From the NCBI GenBank assembly GCA_002733765.1, contig NVWU01000016.1:40592-104591 (forward strand): DNA of 64,000 nt. The letters run 5' to 3'. Positions 39,059-49,259 of this stretch are shown here, in pieces (the stretch's first letter is position 1; each line of letters opens with the position of its first letter). The notes below the pieces were generated by a model, which saw only the letters and a program-made list of their open reading frames with translations, had not been told where the DNA came from and did not search any database. The position numbers were made by a program, and so were the translations under genes. Source of the stretch: Colwellia sp. (GTDB lineage Bacteria; Pseudomonadota; Gammaproteobacteria; Enterobacterales; Alteromonadaceae).

Positions 39059-40330
39059 ATGGGAGCAAAGATGGCTGTTATTCCGGATTTAGCCGAACTA
39101 AAAGAGAGCTGGAGAATTCTGCTTCTCTCTGTGATGGGGATTGCAATAAGTATTAATGCCGTGCTTTTGTACGGTTTTGGTACCTTGGTTGTCTCATTTG
39201 AACAGGAATTTTCTTGGGACCGAAGTGCAATTCAAATTGCTATTACCTTTCTTTATGGCGGTGCGGTATTTGGTTTACAGTTAGTTGGCTGGATGAATCT
39301 ACGTTATGGCCTTAAAACCGTCACTATTGTGTCTTTGTTAACGATGGCATTAGGTTATCTTGCTTGCACTTGGTTTATTGGCGGTTCTATATGGACACTC
39401 TATATAGCTTTTGCTTTGTTGCCCATTGTTGGTATGGGAGCATTAGCAGTAACTTGGACGCAACTGCTGAATCTGTGGTTTTTTAAGAACCGAGGTTTAG
39501 CGTTGGCAATTGGTTTATCTGGAACCGGTATTACCGCTGCGATAATACCTAACATAATGGCCTGGTGTGTTGAACTTTGGGGTTGGCAAGCTCCGTTTGT
39601 TATGCTCTGTTTGGTTAATTTACTAATGATACCCGTGGCTATGTTGTGGTTTGATTTACCTGAAGTGCAGATAACACAACAGCAAAATAAGAACAACGAT
39701 ACGGCGAAAACCGTTAATACTTTATCTTTATTACAAGGAATGAGCTTTCGAGAAGGCTGCGTATCACGTAATTTTTGGATTTGTAATATATCGATGAGTC
39801 TGGTGGTAGCTGCTGTTGTAGGCATGGTAACTAATACAGTGCCTATGTTGATGGATATGGGGTATTCGGTGAGCGAAGCAACAATGGTCTTTAGTACCTT
39901 TGGTTTTTCATTGATTACCGGGCGATTGTTTGTGGGGTACTTGTTAGACCGTCTGTGGCCGCCAGGTGTTGCGGCAGTGAGCCTTATTATGCCTGCCTTT
40001 GGGTGTTTAATTTACCTGTTGGGTGAACCATCGTTTGCAATGTTAACTTTGGCGATTGCACTAATTGGATTAGGAGCGGGAGCTGAATTTGATATAGCAG
40101 CGTTTCTAATCGCACGTTATTTTGGCTTGCGTGAATATGGGCGATTATTTGGACTGCATCAGAGCTTAATTACCGTTTCTTCTGCCTTGGCACCCTTACT
40201 TTTTGCTGCAATGTTGAGCACCACCGGTTCGTATACCGCAATGCTGATATTCTGTTCAATGAGTACTTTGATAGGGTCTATGCTGCTGTTGTTCTTAGGG
40301 CCATTGCCACAATTTAAAACACAAACGTAA
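39059..40330 (+). CDS. MFS transporter
   Basis: 423 aa, multi-TM; SWDRSAIQIAITFLYGGAVFG. Confidence 0.87.
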   Translation: MGAKMAVIPDLAELKESWRILLLSVMGIAISINAVLLYGFGTLVVSFEQEFSWDRSAIQIAITFLYGGAVFGLQLVGWMNLRYGLKTVTIVSLLTMALGYLACTWFIGGSIWTLYIAFALLPIVGMGALAVTWTQLLNLWFFKNRGLALAIGLSGTGITAAIIPNIMAWCVELWGWQAPFVMLCLVNLLMIPVAMLWFDLPEVQITQQQNKNNDTAKTVNTLSLLQGMSFREGCVSRNFWICNISMSLVVAAVVGMVTNTVPMLMDMGYSVSEATMVFSTFGFSLITGRLFVGYLLDRLWPPGVAAVSLIMPAFGCLIYLLGEPSFAMLTLAIALIGLGAGAEFDIAAFLIARYFGLREYGRLFGLHQSLITVSSALAPLLFAAMLSTTGSYTAMLIFCSMSTLIGSMLLLFLGPLPQFKTQT

Positions 40331-40344
40331 ATCTTTACGTTTGT
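40321..40344 (+). terminator. Hairpin overlapping the MFS stop codon (terminator/attenuator)
   Basis: ACAAACGTAAA-TC-TTTACGTTTGT, 11-bp arms. Confidence 0.5.
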
Positions 40345-40372
40345 TTATAATATAATTTCATGAGGATGTTAA

Positions 40373-40690
40373 ATGATAAATGTAACTTTTATTGAGCATA
40401 ACGGGACCGAGCATAAGGTAACTGCCGAAGCTGGTCAGTCGGTTATGCAGGCGGCAACTTTTAATCAAGTGCCAGGTATTTCAGCTGATTGCGGTGGTGC
40501 TGGCGCTTGTGCCACTTGTCATACCTATGTTGCAGCAGAATGGGTAGATAGCTTTCCGACTAAAACAGAAATGGAAACTGATTTGTTAGAGTGTGCCATT
40601 GACATTCGTGAGAACAGTCGACTTAGTTGTCAGTTGGTGTTGAGTGATGCGGTAGATGGCATTGTGATTACATTGCCAGAGTCACAGTAA
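40373..40690 (+). CDS. 2Fe-2S ferredoxin
   Basis: CGGAGACATCHTYV ... LLECAIDIRENSRLSCQLVL. Confidence 0.93.
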   Translation: MINVTFIEHNGTEHKVTAEAGQSVMQAATFNQVPGISADCGGAGACATCHTYVAAEWVDSFPTKTEMETDLLECAIDIRENSRLSCQLVLSDAVDGIVITLPESQ

Positions 40691-40726
40691 TTTTAAACGG
40701 CTAATTATTGAATAAATAATAAGCTG

Positions 40727-41983
40727 TTGATGGAGAGTGTTATGTCTATTCAAAAAGTAGTGGTTATGGGTGCTGGCCATGGTGGCTTTCAACTAGCCGC
40801 AACGTTACGCCAAACGGGTTATCAGGGCTCAATACAACTGCTAAGTGATGAGCCTGGCTTACCTTATCAGCGGCCTCCTTTGTCTAAATCCTATATGCAG
40901 GGTAAAATTAGCGAGATGGCCATGTTGTTTCGACCAGCAGCGTTTTACGAGACAGAAAAAGTCGAGTTGATTCATGACAGCGCTAAGATTATAAATTGTG
41001 ATGCAAAAACCGTTGAGCTTAACTCAGGTAAAATACTTCCGTATGACCACCTCATTATTGCCAGTGGTGCTCGCAATAGGCTACTGAACCTGCCGGGGTC
41101 TGACCTGCAAGGTGTGCATGGGATAAAAACCCGGCAAGATGCAGATGTGCTAATTCCATTGTTACCTATAATTAAAAAACTCGCCGTAATAGGCGCCGGT
41201 TTTATTGGTCTTGAATTTGCAGCAGTCGCCGCGGCGCAAGGAGCAGAGGTACATGTTATTGAATTGGGTGAACGTCCAATGCAACGTGCTATTTCTGAGC
41301 AGATGTCGGAGGTTTTCCGATTAGCGCATGAACAATGGGGTGTGCAGTTTCATTTCAATACTGGGGTCAGTGCCATCGAAGGTGATGGAGATAAAGTCTC
41401 ACGCTTACTGACCAATGACGGTTCTTCCATTGAGGTTGATCGAATTATTTACGGTATTGGTGTTATACCTAATGTTGAAATAGCGGCTGATGCAGGGCTA
41501 ACGATTGAAAATGGTATTGTTGTTGATGAGATGCTACTTACTTCTGATCCGAATATATCGTCTTTAGGTGATGTTGCTAATTTTCCTTGTAAATATTTTA
41601 ATGGTAAACGCATTCGTCTGGAGTCTGTGCAAAATGCAGTAGATCAGGCGCGAACAATTGCTGCAAGATTGATGGGTAACCCTGCACCGTATATTCAATT
41701 ACCTTGGTTCTGGACTGATCAGGGCAACTTGAAATTACAAATTGCCGGTTTATCAATAGGCTACAATGAGACCGTGATTGTTGGCTCTGTTGCTGATCAA
41801 AAGCTCTCAGTGCTTTGTTTTTGCGATGGTGAATTAATTTGTGTTGAGTCATGTAATCGAGCTGGAGATCATATGGTGGGCCGTAAGTTGCTTGCTAGAG
41901 TGTCGGGGTTAACACCGGAAATTGCAAAAGTGGAAGGATTTGATCTTAAAGCTTGGGAAGTGTTGAATCGTCCAGAAGTGTAA
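40727..41983 (+). CDS. FAD-dependent NAD(P)H ferredoxin reductase
   Basis: VVVMGAGHGGFQLAATLRQTGYQGSIQLLSDEPGLPYQRPPLSKSY; LAVIGAGFIGLEFAAVAAAQGAEV; SLGDVANFP. Confidence 0.93.
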   Translation: MMESVMSIQKVVVMGAGHGGFQLAATLRQTGYQGSIQLLSDEPGLPYQRPPLSKSYMQGKISEMAMLFRPAAFYETEKVELIHDSAKIINCDAKTVELNSGKILPYDHLIIASGARNRLLNLPGSDLQGVHGIKTRQDADVLIPLLPIIKKLAVIGAGFIGLEFAAVAAAQGAEVHVIELGERPMQRAISEQMSEVFRLAHEQWGVQFHFNTGVSAIEGDGDKVSRLLTNDGSSIEVDRIIYGIGVIPNVEIAADAGLTIENGIVVDEMLLTSDPNISSLGDVANFPCKYFNGKRIRLESVQNAVDQARTIAARLMGNPAPYIQLPWFWTDQGNLKLQIAGLSIGYNETVIVGSVADQKLSVLCFCDGELICVESCNRAGDHMVGRKLLARVSGLTPEIAKVEGFDLKAWEVLNRPEV

Positions 41984-42006
41984 ATCATGACATTATATAA
42001 ATAATC

Positions 42007-42771
42007 TTACGTTAATACTTCAAAGTTAAGCCATGCTAAGTCGTCCTGACAGAGTTGCTCAGGACGATAGCTAAAGTCTAAAGTAGAGCCTTTTATGCGT
42101 GTTGACTCGGCAGCTCTTGAAGGTTGTTGTGCATAACAAACTCCAGTGGGTTTAGCATGTTTAATAGCATCCAAATTCTTTAAACGACCAAGAGAAATGA
42201 TGGCACAACGTCTCAGCACTAGTGCTGCCTCAGCCTCATCATTAGACAGGTTTTTCAGCGCCCATTTGGCAAAACCTTTACCGATTGATAGGCCGTTATA
42301 AGTGGTGGGCGCAGTAATGAAGGTTTTGTTTTCAATCGACCATGATAAGTGAAACATATTATCTCGAACAAGGTGTGCTTGTGTTTTCTGTGCTTCATGA
42401 CGAGGTATATCTATCTCATAAATACGTGATGTTAACCCTTTAGCTACTGTAGAGAGAGCTAGACCAGTTAAATCGAGCAGGTGAGTACAATGCAAGGAAA
42501 CATCTGTCATGTTGATAATATTATGGGCAGTAGTAGGAATATTTAAACCTTTTAATTTTTGTAACTCAGAAGCTGCTTGAGGGCAAGATATAAACGGTAT
42601 ACGAGGGCTAACGCCGTCTATGGCGGTGATCGTATGATTGTTAAAAAGCATGCGCACTCTGAAATGATGGTAATCATCTTCGAGTACCGCTCTAACCTCA
42701 CCGCCATTCTTGACATAACGAGCGTTTATTTTGATTTTTCTGATAAAAGAGGGCATTGACTGTTCGCTCAT
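42007..42771 (-). CDS. DUF2889-like hypothetical protein
   Basis: RVRMLFNNHTITAIDGVSPRIPFISCPQAASELQKLKG ... CTHLLDL. Confidence 0.7.
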   Translation of the reverse strand: MSEQSMPSFIRKIKINARYVKNGGEVRAVLEDDYHHFRVRMLFNNHTITAIDGVSPRIPFISCPQAASELQKLKGLNIPTTAHNIINMTDVSLHCTHLLDLTGLALSTVAKGLTSRIYEIDIPRHEAQKTQAHLVRDNMFHLSWSIENKTFITAPTTYNGLSIGKGFAKWALKNLSNDEAEAALVLRRCAIISLGRLKNLDAIKHAKPTGVCYAQQPSRAAESTRIKGSTLDFSYRPEQLCQDDLAWLNFEVLT

Positions 42772-42941
42772 ATAAATAAGTGTGTTTTTGGTGTGTAATA
42801 TTTGTATTGTCCCATTGTTCTGGAGTAATCATTGTTGAAATAACACTAGTGATATTACAGCTAATTCGGTTATATTAACATTTATTAACATTTATTGAAA
42901 TTTTGTTCAACTAAATATGATAACTATGAAAGGTAAAAGGT

Positions 42942-43748
42942 GTGATCATGGGATTACTAAACGATAAAGTGGCCATTGTAACAGGTGCTGGTGGTGGTAT
43001 TGGGCGTGGTATCGCGCGCCGTTTTGCGCGCGAAGGTGCGGCCGTTGTTATTGCTGAACTCGACTCAGTGAGTGGTGAAGCAGTGGTAAGAGAAGTAAAT
43101 GAGTTGGGAGGTAGAGGTTTATTTGTTAAAACAGACATAATGCAAAAAGCGTCCATTTTAGCGGTTATTGAGCAAGCAGCTCAGCATTTTGGGCGAGTTG
43201 ATATTCTCATCAATAATGCATTTGTACCCACACCGAATGTAAAGATGGAAGACAAGACAGATGAAATGTTAGAACAGACTTTAACATCTACTATTAAGGC
43301 TGCCTGGTGGGCAATGCAGGCCTGTTTACCCCATATGCGCAAAGTTGGGGGAGGTAAAATTATTAACATGTACTCTATTGATACAGAAATAGGGGCTTGG
43401 CTGCATGCAGATTACAATACAGCTAAGTCAGGAATATTAGGTTTAACACGCAGTGCAGCAGCAGAGTGGGGGCGTTTTAATATTAATGTTAATGCAGTGG
43501 CGCCAACGGCAATGGGAGCTACTTTTCATGAATTGGCTGCTAAGCATGAAGGTTTCGCTGAAAAGGCAGCAGCAATGCGCCCATTGGGACGTTGTGGTGA
43601 TCCGGAAAATGATGTTGGGCCGGTTATTGTATTTCTGGCCTCTTCAATGTCTGACTATATGACCGGTGAAACTTTGCATGTGGATGGTGGACTTCACCTT
43701 CCAGGTTATCAATCTCGGCCAGAGGATGTTCCGGTACAAGAAAAATAA
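42942..43748 (+). CDS. Short-chain dehydrogenase/reductase
   Basis: VAIVTGAGGGIGRGIARRFAREGAAVV; DYNTAKSGILGLTRSAA. Confidence 0.92.
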   Translation: MIMGLLNDKVAIVTGAGGGIGRGIARRFAREGAAVVIAELDSVSGEAVVREVNELGGRGLFVKTDIMQKASILAVIEQAAQHFGRVDILINNAFVPTPNVKMEDKTDEMLEQTLTSTIKAAWWAMQACLPHMRKVGGGKIINMYSIDTEIGAWLHADYNTAKSGILGLTRSAAAEWGRFNINVNAVAPTAMGATFHELAAKHEGFAEKAAAMRPLGRCGDPENDVGPVIVFLASSMSDYMTGETLHVDGGLHLPGYQSRPEDVPVQEK

Positions 43749-43950
43749 GGCAGTTTTTTGAACGAAAGTTTTCCCTATGAAGATGAATTTTTTACATAAA
43801 AAATGACAATATTCAACAAATTGTAAAAATATGCCTATATTGAACACAATATTGGTTACTGTCTAAGTGTAGTGTGTTATTATCAAAATTCATTTGGTTT
43901 GCTTACTACTTAGAGCACCATCCTAGCGGAATAATAAAGAGGAAAACTTT

Positions 43951-45036
43951 ATGCTGATCGACCTCCATGCCCATGCTCCACATCCAGACTATTACGACCA
44001 ACATCCATACTGGGGTCCTGCTTTTGAGCTCCAGAGCGATGGTGATATTAAGTTACGCGTAGGGGATTATATTCTCAAACTAGGTGCACCCGAGCGTAAA
44101 GCGGCACTGCGTGCAGCACATGCTCGTGGTGAAACTCTAGATGTTGCCGAATATATGGCAAAGTGGAAAGACCCTAAAACTCGCTTAGCAGGAATGGATG
44201 CAGCGGGCCAAAATGCACAGGTTATCTCTGTTCCTAGCCATTGCTATATGTATTGGGCAGAAGCTGAGTTTGGTATTCCATTTGCGCAAAAAGCAAATGA
44301 CGTACTGGCTGAGTATTGTTCTGCAGCACCAGACAGATTGATGTTCTGGGCGCACGCTCCTTTAAATGAACCAGTTGAAGCCGCTAAAGAAATTCGTCGT
44401 GCGTGTAAAGAGTTAGGTGCTAAAGGGTTGGTAGCGGGTGGTTCAAACTTTGGTGGTTTAGAGTTTGATTCCCCTGAAATGGACCCAGTGTGGGAAGCAT
44501 TGTGCGAAGTTGATTTACCGATGTTTGTGCACGGTTATAACCAGTCAGCTACTTGGGGTGAAAATGCCAGTACGGATCGTTATGAAACGACTGCCATTGT
44601 AGGGATGAATTACGACGAGACTAAATGTTTCTGGTATTTAATTAACGGTGGTGTATTTGACCGTTTCCCAAATCTTAAAGTGTATATTACTCATGGTGGT
44701 GGTTTTGTTCCATATCAACTAGGGCGTATGGCACAAACTAACCCGAATCTTGATACATATCACAATAAAAAGCCATTCCTAGACTACATGAAAAACTTCT
44801 ATTTTGATGTTGAATTGCATGAGGTGCCCATGCGTCAAGCGATGGTTGAAGTCATTGGTGCTGACCGCGTTTTGTACGGTTCAAACTTTGGTGGCAGTGA
44901 TGCAGTCCGCCATGATTTGACAGATGACTTGAAACTGTCAGATGACGATTTACAAAAAATTCGCTGGAAAAATGCGTGTGAGTTACTTCATTTAGATCCA
45001 GAGAAAATCGGTAAAATCGGTTCTGGAAGCAAATAA
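43951..45036 (+). CDS. Amidohydrolase (ACMSD-like)
   Basis: MLIDLHAHAPHPDYYDQHP; FVHGYNQ; YITHGGGFVPYQ; VLYGSNFGGSD. Confidence 0.9.
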   Translation: MLIDLHAHAPHPDYYDQHPYWGPAFELQSDGDIKLRVGDYILKLGAPERKAALRAAHARGETLDVAEYMAKWKDPKTRLAGMDAAGQNAQVISVPSHCYMYWAEAEFGIPFAQKANDVLAEYCSAAPDRLMFWAHAPLNEPVEAAKEIRRACKELGAKGLVAGGSNFGGLEFDSPEMDPVWEALCEVDLPMFVHGYNQSATWGENASTDRYETTAIVGMNYDETKCFWYLINGGVFDRFPNLKVYITHGGGFVPYQLGRMAQTNPNLDTYHNKKPFLDYMKNFYFDVELHEVPMRQAMVEVIGADRVLYGSNFGGSDAVRHDLTDDLKLSDDDLQKIRWKNACELLHLDPEKIGKIGSGSK

Positions 45037-45908
45037 TGAAACTGGCAAGATGTGAGCTTGATAACCAGAAATTTTGGGCTGTAATTAATGTAGAAAAGGC
45101 GATAGTGAAAAAGATCACGGGTGTTTTTGCTCTGTGGGGACCTAGTTTAACGCAGAGCATTAATGAAGGAGTCTCTGCTGATGGAGAGGCAACCTTGCCG
45201 TTTTCAGGAGACGTTTATCCGCTTGATTCGGTGCGCCTGTTACCGCCTATTGAACCGATTAACCGTGTTGTGGTTGCTGGGGCTAATTATAGTAAGCATC
45301 TGGCCGCTGATTTTGGGCTCGAAGCACCTTCTCAACCCGTTGCTTTTCTCAAAGCTTATGGTGCTTTAATTGGGCCTAATGACGCTATTCGTTATCCACC
45401 GTTAACTAACGAACTTGATCATGAGGTTGAGTTGGTAGTAGTGATAGGCAGTGGGGAAATTGACTTTCAGAATACCTTAGCGTCGGTGCTAGGTTATACC
45501 GTAGGCAACGATGTAAGCTCACGTGATTTGCAACGCAGCGGACCAAAAGGAATCGGTATGGATTTGTTTGCTGCCAAAAGCCAAGATAAAACCACGGGCC
45601 TTGGTCCTTGGATTGTCACTAAAGATGAATTCCCTGCAGGTAATCCGGTACTTCGTATGACTCTGACGGTTGATGGTGATGTGCGTCAAGATGGTACCAC
45701 CAAAGATATGACTTGGGGTGTTGATGAACTGGTCAGTTTTGTGCAACAGCGTTCAAGCTTTGCCGCGGGTGATGTCATGTTTACTGGCTCGCCTGAAGGG
45801 GTTGGTCAAGGAACCGGTCTGTTTCTAAATGCAGGTGAACTCGTTGAGGCAAGCATTGAAGGTATTGGCAGTTTGAAAAATCGCGTTACCCAAAAACAAA
45901 TAATATAA
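45036..45908 (+). CDS. Fumarylacetoacetate hydrolase family protein
   Basis: LDHEVELVVVIGSGEIDF...GYTVGNDVSSRDLQ; GDVMFTGSPEGVGQG. Confidence 0.92.
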   Translation: MKLARCELDNQKFWAVINVEKAIVKKITGVFALWGPSLTQSINEGVSADGEATLPFSGDVYPLDSVRLLPPIEPINRVVVAGANYSKHLAADFGLEAPSQPVAFLKAYGALIGPNDAIRYPPLTNELDHEVELVVVIGSGEIDFQNTLASVLGYTVGNDVSSRDLQRSGPKGIGMDLFAAKSQDKTTGLGPWIVTKDEFPAGNPVLRMTLTVDGDVRQDGTTKDMTWGVDELVSFVQQRSSFAAGDVMFTGSPEGVGQGTGLFLNAGELVEASIEGIGSLKNRVTQKQII

Positions 45909-45926
45909 AAATAAGGAATACGTTGC

Positions 45927-46832
45927 ATGGTCTCCACAGAAAATAAGGTAGTAGTTGTCGGTGCTGGTTTAATGGGTACAGGTATTGCTCATGCATTTGC
46001 CAGTAGTGGTTTTGTGATTGATTTAGTTGATAACAGTGAGTCGGCCTTAGAAAAAGCACGATTGTCGATAGAGTCTATTATTGATGTCGGCGTTGAGTTG
46101 GGCAAAATGTCAGCATCTAATGCTGCCAAAGCCAAACAAAACCTTTCTGTTTCAACGAATTTAAAACAGTCTGCGCAGAATGCCTCACTTTTAGTTGAAA
46201 CGGTGTCTGAAAACCTAGCAGTAAAACAAGCTGTTATTCGTGATGCGATAGCCGTCATGGCTGAAAACGCCGTAATTGCAACAAATACCTCAGCTTTAAG
46301 TGTGACGGAAATTGCAACCGCAGCCTTAGCACCTGAAAATGTTATTGGCATGCACTTCTTCAACCCAGTACACAAAATGAAGTTAGTTGAACTAGTACTT
46401 GGCATTGCCACTAGTGAAGCAACTGTCGCAACTGCCCGTGAATGGTGTGATGCATTAGGCAAAACTTCCATTTTAGTAAATGAAACACCGGGTCTGACCA
46501 CAAGCAGAATGTCGGCAATGCTGGGTAATGAAGCAATGTGGATGTTACAAGAAGGTACCGCTTGTGCGGAAGATATAGATACCGCGCTGCGTATGGGATT
46601 TAACCATCCAATGGGACCTCTAGAATTGGGCGATATGACTGGTTGGGATACTCGTCTTGCAGTCTTACGTTATTTGCACTCAACACTAGGTGAAAAATTT
46701 CGTCCTTGTCCACTGATTATAAAAATGGTTGCAGCAGGGCGTTACGGTCGTAAAACCAGCCACGGTGTTTATCAATACGATGAAAAAGGTCAGCAAATAC
46801 CCGGTTCAGGTTTAAAAGGCAGTGCATTGTGA
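45927..46832 (+). CDS. 3-hydroxyacyl-CoA dehydrogenase
   Basis: VVVVGAGLMGTGIAHAFASSGF; VIGMHFFNPVHKMKLVELV; MGPLELGDMTG. Confidence 0.95.
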   Translation: MVSTENKVVVVGAGLMGTGIAHAFASSGFVIDLVDNSESALEKARLSIESIIDVGVELGKMSASNAAKAKQNLSVSTNLKQSAQNASLLVETVSENLAVKQAVIRDAIAVMAENAVIATNTSALSVTEIATAALAPENVIGMHFFNPVHKMKLVELVLGIATSEATVATAREWCDALGKTSILVNETPGLTTSRMSAMLGNEAMWMLQEGTACAEDIDTALRMGFNHPMGPLELGDMTGWDTRLAVLRYLHSTLGEKFRPCPLIIKMVAAGRYGRKTSHGVYQYDEKGQQIPGSGLKGSAL

Positions 46833-48007
46833 AAACAGTTTATATCGTAGAGGCTGTGCGTACTCCTGTAGGTCGCTACCGAGGTAGCTTGGCGAGTGTA
46901 CGTGCAGATCACCTCGGCGCGCTTGTATTGAATGCTGTCATTGATAGGGCTGGTATTAAGGCTGAAGAAGTTGATGATGTAGTTTTTGGCTGTGTCACGC
47001 AAGTGGGTGAGCAGTCAGCGAATATAGCCCGCACAGCACTGTTGAGTGCTGGATGGCCAGTCTCAATTCCCGGTCTGACTTTAGATAGGAAGTGTGGTTC
47101 AGGTGAAGTCGCTGTGCATGTAGCAGTGGGTTTGATTTCCTCAGGAGCAATTGATGTTGCGGTTGCTGGTGGTGCAGAGAACATGAGTCGAGTGCGCATG
47201 GGTGGTAATCGTGAGATTTACGGCGAAACATTTGGCTGGATGGCGTCTCAGAATTATGAATTGACCAGTCAGGGTGAAGCAGCAGAGCGTGTAGCCGATG
47301 AGTGGTCGTTGAGTCGTGCTGATTTAGATCAATTTGCTGTTGAGAGTCACCGGCGTGCTGTTGCTGCTTCAGAAGCCGGTTTGTTTGCATCTGAAATTGT
47401 TGCAGTCGACGTGCCAGCATTGGCTGAAAAAAATTGGACAGAGCCATTGCCCGCTACTTTCTCTATTGATGAAACCATACGTCCAGGTACTCATGCAGAT
47501 AAACTAGCAACGCTTAAAAGTAGTTTTCGTGAGCAGGGTAAATTAACTGCAGGTAATTCTTCGCAAATTTCTGATGGCGCGGCTGTTTTATTATTAATGT
47601 CGGCTGAAGCCGTTGAGCGTTTGGGGCTTAAACCTAAAGCTAAAATTGTGAGTTTTGCCACGGTGGGTTCCGATCCCACATTGATGCTAACGGGTCCAAT
47701 TGCAGCTACCCGTAAAGTGTTAAAAAAAGCAAAATTGACCTTATCCGATATTGATATTTTTGAAGTGAATGAAGCTTTTTCTCCAGTTCCAATGATGTGG
47801 ATGAAAGAGCTAGGAGTTGAGCATACCCGTTTAAATGTTAACGGCGGAGCCATTGCATTAGGCCATCCTCTGGGGGCCAGTGGAGCTCGTATTATGACTT
47901 CTATGGTGCATGAGCTTGAGCGCCGAGGAGGGCGTTACGCTTTGCAGTCAATATGTTGTGCTGGTGGTATGGGCACCGCGACATTAATTGAACGAATTGA
48001 TAATTAA
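46829..48007 (+). CDS. Acetyl-CoA acyltransferase (thiolase)
   Basis: TVYIVEAVRTPVGRYRGSLASVRADHLGALV; LDRKCGSGEVAVHVA; NVNGGAIALGHPLGASGAR; GTG start overlapping upstream TGA. Confidence 0.94.
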   Translation: MKTVYIVEAVRTPVGRYRGSLASVRADHLGALVLNAVIDRAGIKAEEVDDVVFGCVTQVGEQSANIARTALLSAGWPVSIPGLTLDRKCGSGEVAVHVAVGLISSGAIDVAVAGGAENMSRVRMGGNREIYGETFGWMASQNYELTSQGEAAERVADEWSLSRADLDQFAVESHRRAVAASEAGLFASEIVAVDVPALAEKNWTEPLPATFSIDETIRPGTHADKLATLKSSFREQGKLTAGNSSQISDGAAVLLLMSAEAVERLGLKPKAKIVSFATVGSDPTLMLTGPIAATRKVLKKAKLTLSDIDIFEVNEAFSPVPMMWMKELGVEHTRLNVNGGAIALGHPLGASGARIMTSMVHELERRGGRYALQSICCAGGMGTATLIERIDN

Positions 48008-48036
48008 CCTATGACGTTAATAACTTTGAGGGTTCT

Positions 48037-48897
48037 ATGAACATCGATCTTAGTGGTAAGAGAGTTATTGTAACAGGCGCTTCTCGCGGCATTGGCAAAG
48101 CAATCGCTAAAGCCTTTGCCGATGAAGGTGCACTAGTTGCTGTTTGTGCCCGTAACTTAGAACCGTTGCAAGCAGCCGCTGATGAGTTTTCGCAACAAGC
48201 TGGTGAGGTGATTGTAAGATCGGTCGACGTGACCAACTCTGAGGCCGTTAGGGCTTTTGTCGAGGAAGTCGCTAGCGCTTGGGGTGGGGTGGATGTGTTA
48301 GTGAATAACGCAGGTCAGGGCCAAGGCGGTAATCTTGATACGTTAACGCCGGAAGCCATTTTAGAACATGCCAATATTTTACAAATGGGCCATTTTCGCT
48401 TTACGCAAGCCGTTGTTCCTCATATGCGTTCTCAGCGGTGGGGTAGGATTATTGATATTAATGCGCTGGTCGGCGCTATTCCTGCACCTGACGGAATACC
48501 CTCGGTAATTAACCGTGCGTCTTGTTTGGCTTTATCAAAATCACTGGGGATGTCGTTACCCAAAAATAATATTTTGGTTAACTCCTTAAACATGGGCTGG
48601 ATTAATACCGGACAGTGGGATCGCCACTTTAAAGAAATGCCAACAGGCGTTACTCGTGAAGAATTTGATCAAATGGTATTAAAAGTGGTACCAGTGGGCC
48701 GTTTTGGTAAGCCAGAAGATGTTGTTGGAATGGTGCTATTCCTCGCCAGTGAATATGCCAATTTTATCAGTGCTGCGTCGATTGATATTGCGGGTGGAAT
48801 GGGAGGACAAATTGCTTATTTTCCAACCTTAAAAAGAGATTTTTCGGTGGCAATGGCCGGGAAATACAATAATTCTGATGGGCAGAAAGACCTATAA
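48037..48897 (+). CDS. Short-chain dehydrogenase/reductase
   Basis: RVIVTGASRGIGKAIAKAFADEGALVAVCAR; LVNNAGQGQGG. Confidence 0.9.
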   Translation: MNIDLSGKRVIVTGASRGIGKAIAKAFADEGALVAVCARNLEPLQAAADEFSQQAGEVIVRSVDVTNSEAVRAFVEEVASAWGGVDVLVNNAGQGQGGNLDTLTPEAILEHANILQMGHFRFTQAVVPHMRSQRWGRIIDINALVGAIPAPDGIPSVINRASCLALSKSLGMSLPKNNILVNSLNMGWINTGQWDRHFKEMPTGVTREEFDQMVLKVVPVGRFGKPEDVVGMVLFLASEYANFISAASIDIAGGMGGQIAYFPTLKRDFSVAMAGKYNNSDGQKDL

Positions 48898-48914
48898 CTC
48901 ACTTTTTAATTCTG

Positions 48915-48950
48915 TATGTAGAATTATTTATTTATATGTAGAATAATTTA
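48915..48950. repeat. Short tandem repeat, ~20 bp period, upstream of DUF1302 gene
   Basis: TATGTAGAATTATTTATTTA / TATGTAGAATAATTTA. Confidence 0.5.
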
Positions 48951-49259
48951 AAGTAGTTTGTTATAAATAAGTCATCATATGGAAAAGAAGAATGGCAACT
49001 GTTAGACCTGAACATTTTACACTGGTTTATATAGTTCTCTTTTTAGCTGTGTGTTAGTGGGGTGATAATTTTCCCACTAAGTTCAATTTTGAGTAGTAGG
49101 GTCGTGTAATGGGCCTTAAAGAATTGAGCTAACTGTTATGGGGCAGGTGGTAAGTAAATATGTTTACTATCTCTGTAAAAACAGTATAAGACTGAAACAC
49201 TGCAACTACTTAAAATTGTATAGTTGCTGAAAATAAAAAATATTGGAGTATTTATAAAA

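Noticed and set aside
45989-46501. 170-aa antisense ORF
   Set aside because: Lies wholly opposite a clear 3-hydroxyacyl-CoA dehydrogenase; low-complexity Ala/Ser/Thr composition typical of antisense shadow ORFs.
46995-47447. 150-aa antisense ORF
   Set aside because: Opposite a canonical thiolase; His/Gln/Leu-rich translation without a recognisable domain.
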